From the NCBI RefSeq assembly GCF_009469615.1, contig NZ_SSXX01000001.1, positions 850,733-914,732 on the forward strand: a stretch of DNA of 64,000 nucleotides, read 5' to 3'. Under the pieces are notes generated by a model. It did not search any database, was not told the origin of the DNA, and saw only the letters and a program-made list of their open reading frames with translations. Shown piece by piece: positions 35,495-45,057 of the stretch. Each line of letters begins with the position of its first letter. Position 1 is the stretch's first letter. The stretch is from Dechloromonas sp. H13. GTDB taxonomy: Bacteria > Pseudomonadota > Gammaproteobacteria > Burkholderiales > Rhodocyclaceae. A program made the translations under genes and the position numbers.

Positions 35495-35836
35495 AAAGAA
35501 AAGGCCTTTATCCTAGTACAAAAAATTGACTGGGCATGTATTTCGAAAGCAGCCACGTTGGAACTGCGCATCTGAAAATTCATTCTTACAGATATCGACA
35601 CACTGGAAGAATTTGTTGAGCCAACGCGATTAGTGTTCTTCAGACTAATGCCAAGAAATAAATACTATTTGGCAACTCCTCAGACAGGCTCGTGTTTTTT
35701 TCAACACAAGCCAAGGTGGCGAATGCTGCTTGGATGATGTTTTCGGTAAATTGCTTGAGACTTTCTGTGGGGATAGAGCAGCCATCCCTATTTCTGCCAT
35801 ACATCCAAGCGCTTATTGACTCTTAGGAGAACCTGA
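35495..35836. other. AT-rich intergenic region without a supported gene
   Basis: 342 bp between the NTPase gene and a small membrane protein. Only short reading frames; no strong hairpin with a T-run. It should contain the promoter of the 35837 gene. Confidence 0.5.
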
Positions 35837-36211
35837 ATGAATGACGCATTGAAAGAGCAATTAAAAGAGTTGAATAATAGGGCGCGTTGGTATTCTGGGC
35901 AGCTTTGGTATATTCCGTACGCCTACTTTGGACTTACAGGAATCGCCATTAGCAATGTCGTCGTCAAACAGTCCGTGTATATAGGTGGCACCTTAATCGC
36001 CTGTGGAATTCTCGGACTATTTGTTTTGTGGCACATGTGGCTAATCAAAGATGGCGAAAAGCGAGCCGTTGAAAATCTCCTTCTAGTGGAAATCGCCCTT
36101 GGTCTGGAACCAACGGTAGACTACAAAGGATACACAAAACCGTTTTTCATCGGCGTGAGCCTCGTTGCGTTATTGTCGTCGTTAGGGGGGTTAGTTTTAC
36201 TCAACGGTTGA
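35837..36211 (+). CDS. Small membrane protein of unknown function
   Basis: 124 residues. Hydrophobic helices near YIPYAYFGLTGIAISNVVV, GTLIACGILGLFVLWHMWL and FFIGVSLVALLSSLGGLVLL, giving three predicted membrane spans and a short cytoplasmic charged N-terminus (NDALKEQLKELNNRAR). GGAGA lies upstream of the ATG. It follows the NTPase gene by 340 bp in the same orientation. No family recognised. A partner of the NTPase, such as a membrane effector, is possible but unsupported. Confidence 0.65.
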   Translation: MNDALKEQLKELNNRARWYSGQLWYIPYAYFGLTGIAISNVVVKQSVYIGGTLIACGILGLFVLWHMWLIKDGEKRAVENLLLVEIALGLEPTVDYKGYTKPFFIGVSLVALLSSLGGLVLLNG

Positions 36212-36237
36212 AGCAAAATTAAGTCCCCATAGTCGGA

Positions 36238-36417
36238 TCAATCCATATCCAAGCCCTGCTCCTTCGCCTGGGCTTGCTGCTTTCGAAATGGCTCCGGTTC
36301 AAGGTCGCCCATCATGTGTTGCCATTCCTGTTTAATCGGCTGCCAGCACAAAGCCGCTAAGGCTATGCCAGGCAGGGGTAACTGATAGGGGTTGGGGCGT
36401 TGAGGCTCTGTATTCAT
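36238..36417 (-). CDS. Small hypothetical protein
   Basis: 59 residues: Pro/Gln-rich N-terminus (NTEPQRPNPYQLPLPGIALA), central AALCWQPIKQEWQHMMGDLE, charged end. No signal or membrane segment of normal length, although residues 15-26 are hydrophobic. Convergent with the membrane protein gene at 35837. An alternative start lies five codons upstream. Coding potential is moderate. Confidence 0.4.
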   Translation of the reverse strand: MNTEPQRPNPYQLPLPGIALAALCWQPIKQEWQHMMGDLEPEPFRKQQAQAKEQGLDMD

Positions 36418-36651
36418 GTCTCGTCCGATCAAATATCACGTTCACTTGACCTGATTGGCGTTACAGATAAGTGAAACACGCCAATAGCTCATCGTACAGA
36501 CGAGTTTTGAGTTACCGGCGAGGTGAAATTGGAAGCTACTCACTAGAACATCGGTCTTCATGAGTAGCATCGAACACTCCCGTCACATAGGAGGTCGTTC
36601 CGAGAAAAGTTCGAGCTTCAGCATAGTTGCCACTTTGGTGAATAGCAACCA
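36418..36651. other. Intergenic region with an inverted repeat
   Basis: No supported gene in 234 bp. ATTGGCGT and ACGCCAAT (36454-36485) form perfect 8-bp arms around a 16-nt loop; no T-run. Could be an operator or mRNA end structure. Confidence 0.35.
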
Positions 36652-37014
36652 TCACCCTGCTTCACTCGAAAGTTTTCCGGCCACTGCTCTTCGGTGCCAA
36701 CTCTGGTTACGCAGTTGCTTGAAGATCAGTTGTCGCAGCGCATCAGGAGTCGGCGCAGGTTTCATGCGATGCCGTGTCTGATTGCAATGCAGACAGGCGG
36801 CGACGATATTCGCCTTGGCATCTGTACCTCCATCTGAACGTGCTACAAGATGTTCAGCTGTGCATTTGAATCGTTGTGCCTGAGCCAACGAAATACCATG
36901 GGTGTTTGCGAACGCCTCGGGGTCGCTCTCCCACATCAGAAAACCACAGTAGTAGCAGCGATGGGCTTGTTGGAGAAATGCTTGATGACGATATTGAACG
37001 ATTTTCGTGGGCAT
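36652..37014 (-). CDS. HNH endonuclease domain protein
   Basis: 120 residues. CxxC (RCYYCGFLMW), then CTAEHLVARSDGGTDAKANIVAAC, which holds the HNH His (EHLVARSDGG) and Asn, and a second CxxC (ACLHCNQTRH). Such McrA-like HNH proteins cleave DNA using a single metal with a structural zinc finger. GAGGA precedes the ATG at 37014. It stands alone between the NTPase region and the type I restriction genes; its role could be restriction of foreign DNA or element processing. Confidence 0.85.
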   Translation of the reverse strand: MPTKIVQYRHQAFLQQAHRCYYCGFLMWESDPEAFANTHGISLAQAQRFKCTAEHLVARSDGGTDAKANIVAACLHCNQTRHRMKPAPTPDALRQLIFKQLRNQSWHRRAVAGKLSSEAG

Positions 37015-37392
37015 AGTGGGTTCCTCTTGAACTACAGAATGAAACCCCGCTAGCCGGACTGGTCATCACGGGTACCAGCCGATTTACTTCGGACTGGCCC
37101 TACATGCGGTCGTTGCGATCACGCACGGAACATATCCTACCAGCGAATATCTTGATGCGATAGAACGATACGCATCTCCCCAGCCGTTGTGAATGCCTCT
37201 CATGGTCCCCCGGAAGGGACTTGCTTTGTGAGCAGCAAGCCTGCCAGCAGCAAAGTCTCAACGGCAGACCTTGAACTCAGCCATTTGCAGAGTTCTTTTT
37301 CGCTTACCACGAAGGCATAATGGCCCATTTGGTGCTGCCGCCTGTTGGATTTGGCGATGCGCCCGCAAATCAAACCGGAAAACCCACTCCCC
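37015..37392. other. Promoter region of the type I restriction operon
   Basis: 378 bp divergent region between the HNH gene and hsdM. Minus-strand reading frames of up to 64 codons overlap hsdM and lack ribosome sites, so no gene is called. No consensus promoter could be fixed by eye. Confidence 0.4.
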
Positions 37393-39723
37393 ATGGATCA
37401 CAGCACCCACAACAAGATCGTCAGCTTCATCTGGTCAATTGCAGACGACTGCTTGAGAGATGTCTTCGTCCGAGGGAAATACCGGGATGTGATCTTGCCG
37501 ATGTTCGTGCTCCGTCGACTGGACTGCCTGCTGGAGCCAACCAAGACTGCCATCCTGGAAGAGGTTCGTTTCCAGCGAGAGGATGTTCAACTCACCGACC
37601 TCGATCCCACCGGTCTGCGTGAGGCCTCAGGCTATGTCTTCTACAACACCTCCAACTTCACCCTGAAGTCACTGCTGGGCAACCCTTCCCAGCTCGAAGC
37701 GAATCTCAAGAACTATCTCGACGGCTTCTCCGACAACGTCAAGGAGATCGTCGAGAAGTTCGACCTGCGCAATCAGATCCGCAAGATGGACCAGTCCGAT
37801 GTCCTGTATGACGTCATCGAAAAGTTCGTCTCCGAGGAAATCAACCTCAGCCCGGACGACCGCAAGGGGCCAGATGGCCGCACCCAACCAGGACTATCAA
37901 ACCTGGGCATGGGCTACGTTTTTGAAGAGCTGATCCGCAAGTTCAACGAAGAGAACAACGAAGAAGCAGGCGAGCATTTCACCCCCCGGGAGGTCATCAA
38001 GCTCATGACCAACCTGGTGTTCGTTCCCGTCAAAGGCAAGCTACCAAATCCGCTGACAATCTACGACCCCGCTTGCGGCAGTGGCGGCATGCTCACCGAA
38101 GCCCAGGACTTCATCATCGATCCGGAAGGCGAGATCAAGGCCAAGGTCAGCGTCTTTCTCTACGGCAAAGAGGTCAACCCGGAGACCTACGCCATCTGTA
38201 AATCCGACATGATGATCAAGGGCAACGACCCCGAGAAAATCCTGTTCGGCTCCACGCTGGCGACCAATGAATTCTCGGGCAACCGCTTCGACTTCATGCT
38301 TACCAATCCACCCTATGGCAAGTCCTGGAAGAGCGATCAAAAGAACATCGTCGACGGCAAGGATGTCATCGATCACCGCTTTGAAGTAATGCTCACCGAC
38401 TTCAGGAACGAGAATCCAGCGAGGCTGCCAGCCATACCCCGCTCGTCAGACGGCCAACTGCTGTTCCTGATGGAAATGGTCGACAAGATGAAACGCAAGA
38501 ACGACAGCCCGCTTGGCTCTCGCATTGCTTCCGTCCATAACGGTTCAGCCTTGTTTACCGGTGATGCCAGTGGTGGCGAAAGCAACATTCGCCGCCATGT
38601 CATTGAGAACGACTACCTCGAAGCCATCATCCAGCTGCCGAACAACCTGTTCTACAACACCGGGATCACCACTTACGTCTGGGTGCTTTCCAATCACAAA
38701 GCTGAAAGCCGGCGTGGCAAGGTGCAGTTGATCGATGCCTCCAACCTGTATCAAAAGCTGCGGAAGAATCTGGGCGAGAAGAACTGCGAATTCTCAGACG
38801 ACCACATCAGACAGATCACCCAGCTTTACCTGGACATGCCGAACGAGGGTATCTCCAAGGTTTTCGACAACCGGGACTTCGGCTACTACAAAGTCACCGT
38901 TGAACGCCCTCTTCGCCTTGCTGCTCAGTTCAGTGCCGAACGGATTGCCACGCTCCGATTCACTCCCGGCATGCAGGAGATCATGGAATGGGTCTATGGC
39001 AAATATGGTGACGAGGTTTATACCGACCTGAAGACTCACGCCGAAGCAATTGAACTGCATCTTGAGCGGGAAGAAATCGGGCTTTCGCCGAAAAATCGGA
39101 AGGAACTGCTTTCCGAATCGACCTGGACGTCTCAAAGGGATCTGATGAATTTCGCCCAGCAATTGCTGGAGTATATCGGGACTGACCTTCACCTCGATTT
39201 CAACTTGTTTGAGGCCATGGTTGATGCAGCCATCAAAGACCTGAAGCAAAAACTTTCTGCCACCGAGCGAAAGCAAATTCTGAGTGCGGTCAGCTGGTGT
39301 GATGAACGGGCTGAGAAGGTCATCAAGAAAATTCACAAGCTCTCGGGAAGCAAGCTGCAAGAGCTGTTGGCGGGGCTACGGACCACTCAGAACCAGCTAG
39401 CGGATTACGGCTACTGGCCCGGCAAGAATGCTGGTGAGTACTTTGAATACGAGCCTGACAGTGAGCTTCGTGACACGGAAAACGTGCCGCTCAAGGATGA
39501 CATCCACGCCTATTTTATCAAGGAGGTTCGCCCCCACGTTGATGAGGCTTGGCTGGCAATCGACAAGACGGTGATCGGCTACGAGATCAGCTTCAACAAG
39601 TATTTCTACCAGCACAAGCCGCTACGCAGCCTTGAGGAAGTGACGAAGGAGATCCTAGCGTTGGAGGCTGAAACCGATGGCCTGCTAAAGCAGTTGGTTA
39701 GCTTTGTTGGGACGGCTCAGTAA
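37393..39723 (+). CDS. hsdM: Type I restriction-modification system, methyltransferase subunit
   Basis: 776 residues. N-terminal HsdM helical domain (HNKIVSFIWSIADDCLRDVF), then an N6-adenine methyltransferase with SAM motif DPACGSGGML and catalytic NPPYGKSW. The region before the SAM motif, GEHFTPREVIKLM, is typical. The ~250-residue C-terminal extension is longer than in classical EcoKI HsdM, as in the N6_Mtase/HsdM long type. The ATG at 37393 matches the family N-terminus (MDHSTHNKI); a TTG at 37345 is an alternative. The stop overlaps the hsdS start (TAATG). Confidence 0.95.
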   Translation: MDHSTHNKIVSFIWSIADDCLRDVFVRGKYRDVILPMFVLRRLDCLLEPTKTAILEEVRFQREDVQLTDLDPTGLREASGYVFYNTSNFTLKSLLGNPSQLEANLKNYLDGFSDNVKEIVEKFDLRNQIRKMDQSDVLYDVIEKFVSEEINLSPDDRKGPDGRTQPGLSNLGMGYVFEELIRKFNEENNEEAGEHFTPREVIKLMTNLVFVPVKGKLPNPLTIYDPACGSGGMLTEAQDFIIDPEGEIKAKVSVFLYGKEVNPETYAICKSDMMIKGNDPEKILFGSTLATNEFSGNRFDFMLTNPPYGKSWKSDQKNIVDGKDVIDHRFEVMLTDFRNENPARLPAIPRSSDGQLLFLMEMVDKMKRKNDSPLGSRIASVHNGSALFTGDASGGESNIRRHVIENDYLEAIIQLPNNLFYNTGITTYVWVLSNHKAESRRGKVQLIDASNLYQKLRKNLGEKNCEFSDDHIRQITQLYLDMPNEGISKVFDNRDFGYYKVTVERPLRLAAQFSAERIATLRFTPGMQEIMEWVYGKYGDEVYTDLKTHAEAIELHLEREEIGLSPKNRKELLSESTWTSQRDLMNFAQQLLEYIGTDLHLDFNLFEAMVDAAIKDLKQKLSATERKQILSAVSWCDERAEKVIKKIHKLSGSKLQELLAGLRTTQNQLADYGYWPGKNAGEYFEYEPDSELRDTENVPLKDDIHAYFIKEVRPHVDEAWLAIDKTVIGYEISFNKYFYQHKPLRSLEEVTKEILALEAETDGLLKQLVSFVGTAQ

Positions 39724-41021
39724 TGGAGCGGTACGAAAGCTATAAACCTAGCGGAGTCGAATGGCTTGGGGACATACCAAGCCACTGGAACACGTGCAGA
39801 AATATAGGTGTTTTTGATGAACGCAAGGCGATTAATCGTCCAGACCTTGAACTGCTTTCTGTAACGATCAACCGTGGCGTAATAAAACAGGATGAAATAA
39901 CCACGAAAAAAGACAGTTCTAACGAGGACAAGAGCAAGTACAAGGTAGTCCAGAAAAACGACCTCGCCTATAACAAAATGCGGATGTGGCAGGGGGCTAT
40001 CGGAACATCCGAGCACGAAGGAATCGTTAGCCCTGCCTATATTGTCCTAAGACCAAGAGACCCGACCTACTCAAGATTTTTTCACTACCTCTATCGCACT
40101 GAAGCGTTCATCAACGAAGCCAATCGCCATTCATATGGCCTGTGTCTGGATATGAATAGCCTCCGCTATGAGGACTTTAAGACTATCCATTCTCCACTCC
40201 CGCCAGCGGAAGATGTTGAGCGTATCGTCACTTTTCTCGACAAAAAAACCGCCGAGATCGATGCTGCCATTGCCAAGAAGGAGCGGCTAATCGAACTGCT
40301 GCAAGAACAGAAAAGCATCTTGATCAACCAAGCTGTCACTCGTGGATTGAACGCTGACGTACCAATGCGGGATAGCGGAGTTGAGTGGATTGGTAAGATT
40401 CCTGAGCATTGGAAAACCACACCTCTCAAACACATCTCAACCGTTCAGAGCGGTTTGACTCTTGGAAAAAACCACCCCCCCTCACGCAATACAGCAAAAT
40501 ACCCTTACTTGAGGGTTGCTAATGTTCAGGACGGATATATTAATCTAACCGAAGTGACGGAAATAAATTTACCGCAACGAGTAGCAAAAAATTACGAGTT
40601 AAAGAACGGTGACATTCTAGTCACCGAGGGTGGAGATATCGACAAACTAGGTCGTGGGGCATGCTGGAATACTGCAATTCCAAATTGTCTTCACCAAAAC
40701 CATGTATTCGCAATCAGAATCCATAGCTCCGTAATACCTGAATTCGTCAGTTTAATAACGGGTGTCTCGTATGCACGAAAGTACTTCACCACTACTGCCA
40801 ACAAAACAACCAATCTTGCTTCGACTAATAAGACAAAACTCGGAAATCTACCTGTTTTGGTCCCACCGATTCCGGAGCAAAAATTAATTCTCAAGCAGTG
40901 TGCATCGATCAGGGCTCAATATGATGAATTGTTAAATTATGCCTATCGTCAAACTGATGCCCTAAAGGAGATGAAAAGCATCGTTATCACTGAAGCTGTT
41001 ACAGGAAAAATCAAGGTTTAA
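39723..41021 (+). CDS. hsdS: Type I restriction-modification system, specificity subunit
   Basis: 432 residues with two target-recognition domains and the usual internal repeat: SGVEWLGDIPSHWNTC at the start and SGVEWIGKIPEHWKTT near residue 216. Each TRD is followed by a long helix (FLDKKTAEIDAAIAKKERLI; ALKEMKSIVITEAVTGKIKV). Complete, no frameshift. TRD segments are more AT-rich than hsdM and hsdR, which is usual for exchangeable specificity genes. The start overlaps the hsdM stop by one base. The target sequence cannot be read from the protein. Confidence 0.94.
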   Translation: MERYESYKPSGVEWLGDIPSHWNTCRNIGVFDERKAINRPDLELLSVTINRGVIKQDEITTKKDSSNEDKSKYKVVQKNDLAYNKMRMWQGAIGTSEHEGIVSPAYIVLRPRDPTYSRFFHYLYRTEAFINEANRHSYGLCLDMNSLRYEDFKTIHSPLPPAEDVERIVTFLDKKTAEIDAAIAKKERLIELLQEQKSILINQAVTRGLNADVPMRDSGVEWIGKIPEHWKTTPLKHISTVQSGLTLGKNHPPSRNTAKYPYLRVANVQDGYINLTEVTEINLPQRVAKNYELKNGDILVTEGGDIDKLGRGACWNTAIPNCLHQNHVFAIRIHSSVIPEFVSLITGVSYARKYFTTTANKTTNLASTNKTKLGNLPVLVPPIPEQKLILKQCASIRAQYDELLNYAYRQTDALKEMKSIVITEAVTGKIKV

Positions 41022-41031
41022 GGAACCACGA

Positions 41032-44022
41032 ATGGTCAGCCAAACCAACGAAGCCGCACTCGAATCACACATCGAGACCACCCTAGCTAAAGATGGCTAC
41101 AGGGTAGGCAATCCAACGGACTTCGACACTGAGTTTGCGGTTGATACCAAGTTGTTCTGGGAATTTCTAGAAAAGACACAGCCCCAGGAGGTTGCCAAGC
41201 TCAAGGATCGCCCGAACTGGCAACGACTGGTTCTGGAGCGGCTGAACAAGAGGATCAAGAAGGAGAGCGTGCTTGCCGTCTTGAAGAAGGGGCTGGCCAT
41301 CGATGATGCCAACTTCACCCTGCTTTACCGCCTGCCCTACAACGACCTGAATCCCGAGGTTACCGCCAGGTTTGCCACCAACGTCTTCAGCGTTACCCGC
41401 CAGGTACATTTCTCGGCAACGGATACCTTCAAGTCCGTGGACATGGTGCTGTTCCTCAATGGCTTGGCCATCGCCACCCTCGAACTGAAAAATCCCTGGA
41501 CTGGCCAGAACGTATTCAATGCCATCAAGCAGTACGGCACCGATCGTGATCCGAAGGAGCCACTCTTCGAGTTTGGCCGCTGTCTGGTGCACTTTGCCGT
41601 TGATCCCGATGAGGCGTACATGTGCACTCAACTGGCGGGCAAGGACAGCAACTTCCTGCCATTCAACAAAGGGTTCAATTACGGCAAAGGCAACCCGCCA
41701 AACCCGACAGGCCACAAGACAGCCTATCTCTGGCAGGACATCCTGACTCGAACGAGCTTCACCAACATCATCGAGCAGTTCGCCAAATTTGCCGTCGAGA
41801 AGGACAAGAAAACCGGGAAGGAAAGGAAGGCACTATATTTCCCCCGCTATCACCAGCTCGACGTGGTTCGCAGGATTCTCGCCGATGCCAAGCAAAAGGG
41901 CATTGGCCAGACCTACCTGATTCAACATTCGGCAGGTTCGGGCAAATCGAATTCAATTACCTGGCTGGCCTACCAGCTGGTGGAGCTCTACGACCCGACC
42001 GGCGCCAAGAACGTTTTCGACTCAGTGGTCATTGTCACGGATCGTCGAGTCCTGGATACGCAGATCAAGGACAACATCAAGTTGTTCTCGCAGACCAAGA
42101 ACGTTGTTGCCCATGCGGAAAGTGCAGCTGAACTCAAAGCCCATCTGGAACTGGGCAAGAAAATCATCATCACCACGGTCCAGAAATTCCCGCACATCGT
42201 AGACGGGATCGAAGACCTGACGGATCGTAACTTTGCCGTGATCATCGACGAAGCCCATTCGTCCCAGTCAGGTACTGCCTCCGACAAATTGAACAGCACG
42301 CTCGGTGCCGACGAAGAAGAAGAGCCCGAGGATCTCCAGGACAAGATTCTTGCTGCCATGAAGGGCCGCAAGATGAGCAGAAATGCCAGTTATTTCGCCT
42401 TCACAGCCACCCCCAAGCCAGCCACCTTGGAGAAGTTCGGACGACAGACCAATCTGGACAAGGGTGACACCAAGTTCTACCCCTTCCACGAATACTCGAT
42501 GAAGCAGGCCATCGAAGAAAAGTTCATCCTCGACGTCCTGGAGAAATACACCACCTACAAGAGCTACTACGAGGTCCAGAAATCGATCCATGAGAACCCC
42601 CTGTTCGAGACGATCAAGGCTCAGAAGAAGTTGAAAGCCTTCGTCGAGGGGTCGAAGGAAAGTATCGAGGTGAAGGCCAGGATCATGGTCGATCACTTCA
42701 TCGAAAGCGTCTGGCAAGCAAAGAAACTGAAAGGCAAGGCCAAGGCCATGATTGTCACCCGGAATATCGAGTGTGCCATTCGCTACTTCCAGGCTGTCCG
42801 GAAGGCCTTGCTTGATGCCAACGTACCTTTCAAAGCCCTCATTGCCTTCTCCGGGGAGAAAACAGTTGATGGGATCAAGTACACCGAGGAAGGCATCAAC
42901 GGATTCTCGGCCCGTGACCTGCCGGACGAATTCGAGAAAGACGACTACAAGATCCTAGTTGTGGCCAACAAGTACCTGACCGGCTTCGATGAGCCTTTGC
43001 TGCACACCATGTATGTGGACAAGAAGCTGCAGGGGGTTCTGGCGGTTCAGGCCCTCTCACGCCTGAACCGGTGCAACTGGAAGTTCGACAAGCGAGACAC
43101 CTTCATCCTCGACTTCTACAACTCGCTGGATGACATCAAGAAGGCATTTGACCCCTACTACACCGCCACAACCTTGTCGGAGCCTACCGACGTCAACGTG
43201 CTGCATGACCTGAAGGACTCGCTTGCCGACTTCGGCATCTACGAGTGGGCCGAAGTCACCTGCTTCAACGAGAAGTTTTTTAGCAGTGCGCCGGCGGAAG
43301 AGTTGCACCCCATCATTGATGCCGTGGCCGCACGCTTCGACACCGACCTGGATGACGACAAGCGCATCGACTTCAAGATCAAGGCCAAGCAGTTCGTCAA
43401 AATCTATGGTCAGGTAGCGGCCATTATTCCCTTCGATATTGTCAGCTGGGAAATGCTGCACTGGTTCCTGAAATTCCTGATCCCGAAGCTCAAGGTGAAA
43501 GACAAGGATCAGGATCTCCTTGATGACATCCTGAACAGCATCGATCTCAGCACCTATGGTTTGGAACGTTCAAAGCTGAATGTGAAGATCGGCCTGGATG
43601 ATTCCGAAACAGTGCTTGATCCACAAAATCCGAACTTGCGAGGGCTTCCACCAGCAGGCCCAGTTGATCCGCTGGACGAGATTATCAAGGCCTTCAACGA
43701 GCGTCACTTTGCGGGATGGGAAGCCACACCGGAAGAACAGAAAATCAAGTTCATCAACATTGCCAAACACGTAATCGACCATGCCGACTACAAGGTACAG
43801 GTCAAAGACAATCCGGACGTTCAGGGACGAGAGCTGGCGCTGAAAACGTTGATCAAGCACGCAGTGATGATTGAGCGTAAGCGAGAACTCGATCTCTACA
43901 AGAAATACGCTTCCGACCCGGACTTCGAGAAGGCGTTTGACGCCAGTATTGCCCGGTTGCTGGCGATGAGGCCGGAACAATTCGCTGCATCGAATTCAAT
44001 CTCCGGGACAAGGCACTCCTGA
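41032..44022 (+). CDS. hsdR: Type I restriction-modification system, restriction/translocase subunit
   Basis: 996 residues. N-terminal nuclease of PD-(D/E)xK type (VDMVLFLNGLAIATLELKNPW, with Asp and ELK). SF2 helicase motor: motif I HSAGSGKSNS, motif II IIDEAHSSQSG, TATPKPATLEKFG (motif III), VTRNIECAIRYFQ and LVVANKYLTGFDEP (motif V), LSRLNRC (motif VI). The helical C-terminus contacts HsdM. Intact and starts 10 bp after hsdS. Makes the restriction complex complete with hsdM and hsdS. Confidence 0.96.
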   Translation: MVSQTNEAALESHIETTLAKDGYRVGNPTDFDTEFAVDTKLFWEFLEKTQPQEVAKLKDRPNWQRLVLERLNKRIKKESVLAVLKKGLAIDDANFTLLYRLPYNDLNPEVTARFATNVFSVTRQVHFSATDTFKSVDMVLFLNGLAIATLELKNPWTGQNVFNAIKQYGTDRDPKEPLFEFGRCLVHFAVDPDEAYMCTQLAGKDSNFLPFNKGFNYGKGNPPNPTGHKTAYLWQDILTRTSFTNIIEQFAKFAVEKDKKTGKERKALYFPRYHQLDVVRRILADAKQKGIGQTYLIQHSAGSGKSNSITWLAYQLVELYDPTGAKNVFDSVVIVTDRRVLDTQIKDNIKLFSQTKNVVAHAESAAELKAHLELGKKIIITTVQKFPHIVDGIEDLTDRNFAVIIDEAHSSQSGTASDKLNSTLGADEEEEPEDLQDKILAAMKGRKMSRNASYFAFTATPKPATLEKFGRQTNLDKGDTKFYPFHEYSMKQAIEEKFILDVLEKYTTYKSYYEVQKSIHENPLFETIKAQKKLKAFVEGSKESIEVKARIMVDHFIESVWQAKKLKGKAKAMIVTRNIECAIRYFQAVRKALLDANVPFKALIAFSGEKTVDGIKYTEEGINGFSARDLPDEFEKDDYKILVVANKYLTGFDEPLLHTMYVDKKLQGVLAVQALSRLNRCNWKFDKRDTFILDFYNSLDDIKKAFDPYYTATTLSEPTDVNVLHDLKDSLADFGIYEWAEVTCFNEKFFSSAPAEELHPIIDAVAARFDTDLDDDKRIDFKIKAKQFVKIYGQVAAIIPFDIVSWEMLHWFLKFLIPKLKVKDKDQDLLDDILNSIDLSTYGLERSKLNVKIGLDDSETVLDPQNPNLRGLPPAGPVDPLDEIIKAFNERHFAGWEATPEEQKIKFINIAKHVIDHADYKVQVKDNPDVQGRELALKTLIKHAVMIERKRELDLYKKYASDPDFEKAFDASIARLLAMRPEQFAASNSISGTRHS

Positions 44023-44023
44023 G

Positions 44024-44671
44024 ATGACAACAACGGATAGTGAGCAAGAATTCCGCTTAAAGCTGTACGGCGAGACCCGTGCTGATTTGCTCAAGCGTCA
44101 GTTATCAAACAGCGAGAATGTAGATCGGGCAATACTTACAGTTTCGACAGCGGCTCTCGGTTTCTCGCTGGCATTTTTGAAAGATGTTGTTCCAATTCAG
44201 ACGGCTGATTACGTCTGGTTGCTGTATTTTTCCTGGACTCTGTTCGTATTAGCGATCATCAACACCCTCTTTTCCTTCTACACCAGCCAGAAGGCAATTG
44301 ACGCCCAACTTGAACTCGCCAGGCTCTACTACATCCAGCAAGATGAGTCCGCACTAGCATCCAAGCCAAAGTTTTCAACGGTAACGGACTTCCTGAATAG
44401 TGCTGGTTCGATCATTTTCGTGGCTGGGCTAATAACAGCATGCATTTTTGTGGGCATTAACCTTGGAAAGGAGCAATCCGTGGCAGATAAAATAACGACC
44501 TCTGGTGGCACATCAACTTCGCAGGGGCAGACAGTACAAAAAGGGGCGCCGATTCCTAGTATGCAGGGGGTGCCGGTTAAACCCCAAGGTGGAGCCCCAG
44601 TTCCCGGCTTACAGCAAGTCCCAACCCCGCCGACAACTAAGCCTGGCTCTGGTTCATCAGGCGGAAAATGA
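44024..44671 (+). CDS. Membrane protein trailing the type I restriction operon
   Basis: 215 residues. N-terminal soluble helix (EFRLKLYGETRADLLKRQLS), three hydrophobic segments (AILTVSTAALGFSLAFL; YVWLLYFSWTLFVLAIINTL; SIIFVAGLITACIFVGI) and a disordered Pro/Gly/Gln/Ser-rich C-terminus (GAPIPSMQGVPVKPQGGAPV). Starts 1 bp after the hsdR stop, so it is in the operon and probably coupled. No family recognised. Its place after hsdR suggests an accessory role in restriction or alleviation, or an independent membrane effector. Confidence 0.65.
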   Translation: MTTTDSEQEFRLKLYGETRADLLKRQLSNSENVDRAILTVSTAALGFSLAFLKDVVPIQTADYVWLLYFSWTLFVLAIINTLFSFYTSQKAIDAQLELARLYYIQQDESALASKPKFSTVTDFLNSAGSIIFVAGLITACIFVGINLGKEQSVADKITTSGGTSTSQGQTVQKGAPIPSMQGVPVKPQGGAPVPGLQQVPTPPTTKPGSGSSGGK

Positions 44672-44754
44672 CTGCTCGGCGACTTTACCCATAGCCTAAA
44701 CGCAGCACCATGCATGCTATATGCAGTAACACATCGTTGATTGGACAGGTGTGT

Positions 44755-45057
44755 CTACTGCATAGGCGATTCGATCTCGTCCAACGTCCCTCCTGATACC
44801 GTTGCCAGCACCCCCACAAATGCTTCGGCACCATCACGCAGCAGGGCGACGCTTTCATCGTCCAGGGTGCTTGCTGAAAGCAAATGAGCGAGGTCGGGTA
44901 ATTCCTGCTCCCCATACTTCCTAGTCATGTGTGCAGCCTGCATGGCCAAGATCCTGGCAGTCTCGGCGAGATCTTCTTTGCTGGCTTTGGCGATCATTTC
45001 CTCTGACAATTGCCAGTAACCGCAAAATTCCTGAAAAATGGGGTCGTTCTTGTTCAT
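44755..45057 (-). CDS. Hypothetical soluble protein
   Basis: 100 residues, acidic and helical (YWQLSEEMIAKASKEDLAET; LSASTLDDESVALLRDGAEA). No motif recognised. Its ATG (45055-45057) lies within the start region of the oppositely oriented thermonuclease gene, so the two 5' ends overlap. Such antisense overlap of starts would make their expression mutually interfering. Coding call rests on codon bias and length. Confidence 0.5.
   Translation of the reverse strand: MNKNDPIFQEFCGYWQLSEEMIAKASKEDLAETARILAMQAAHMTRKYGEQELPDLAHLLSASTLDDESVALLRDGAEAFVGVLATVSGGTLDEIESPMQ

Noticed and set aside
37200..37394. 64-codon minus-strand frame before hsdM.
   Set aside because: Overlaps the hsdM start, has no ribosome site and no recognisable protein features.
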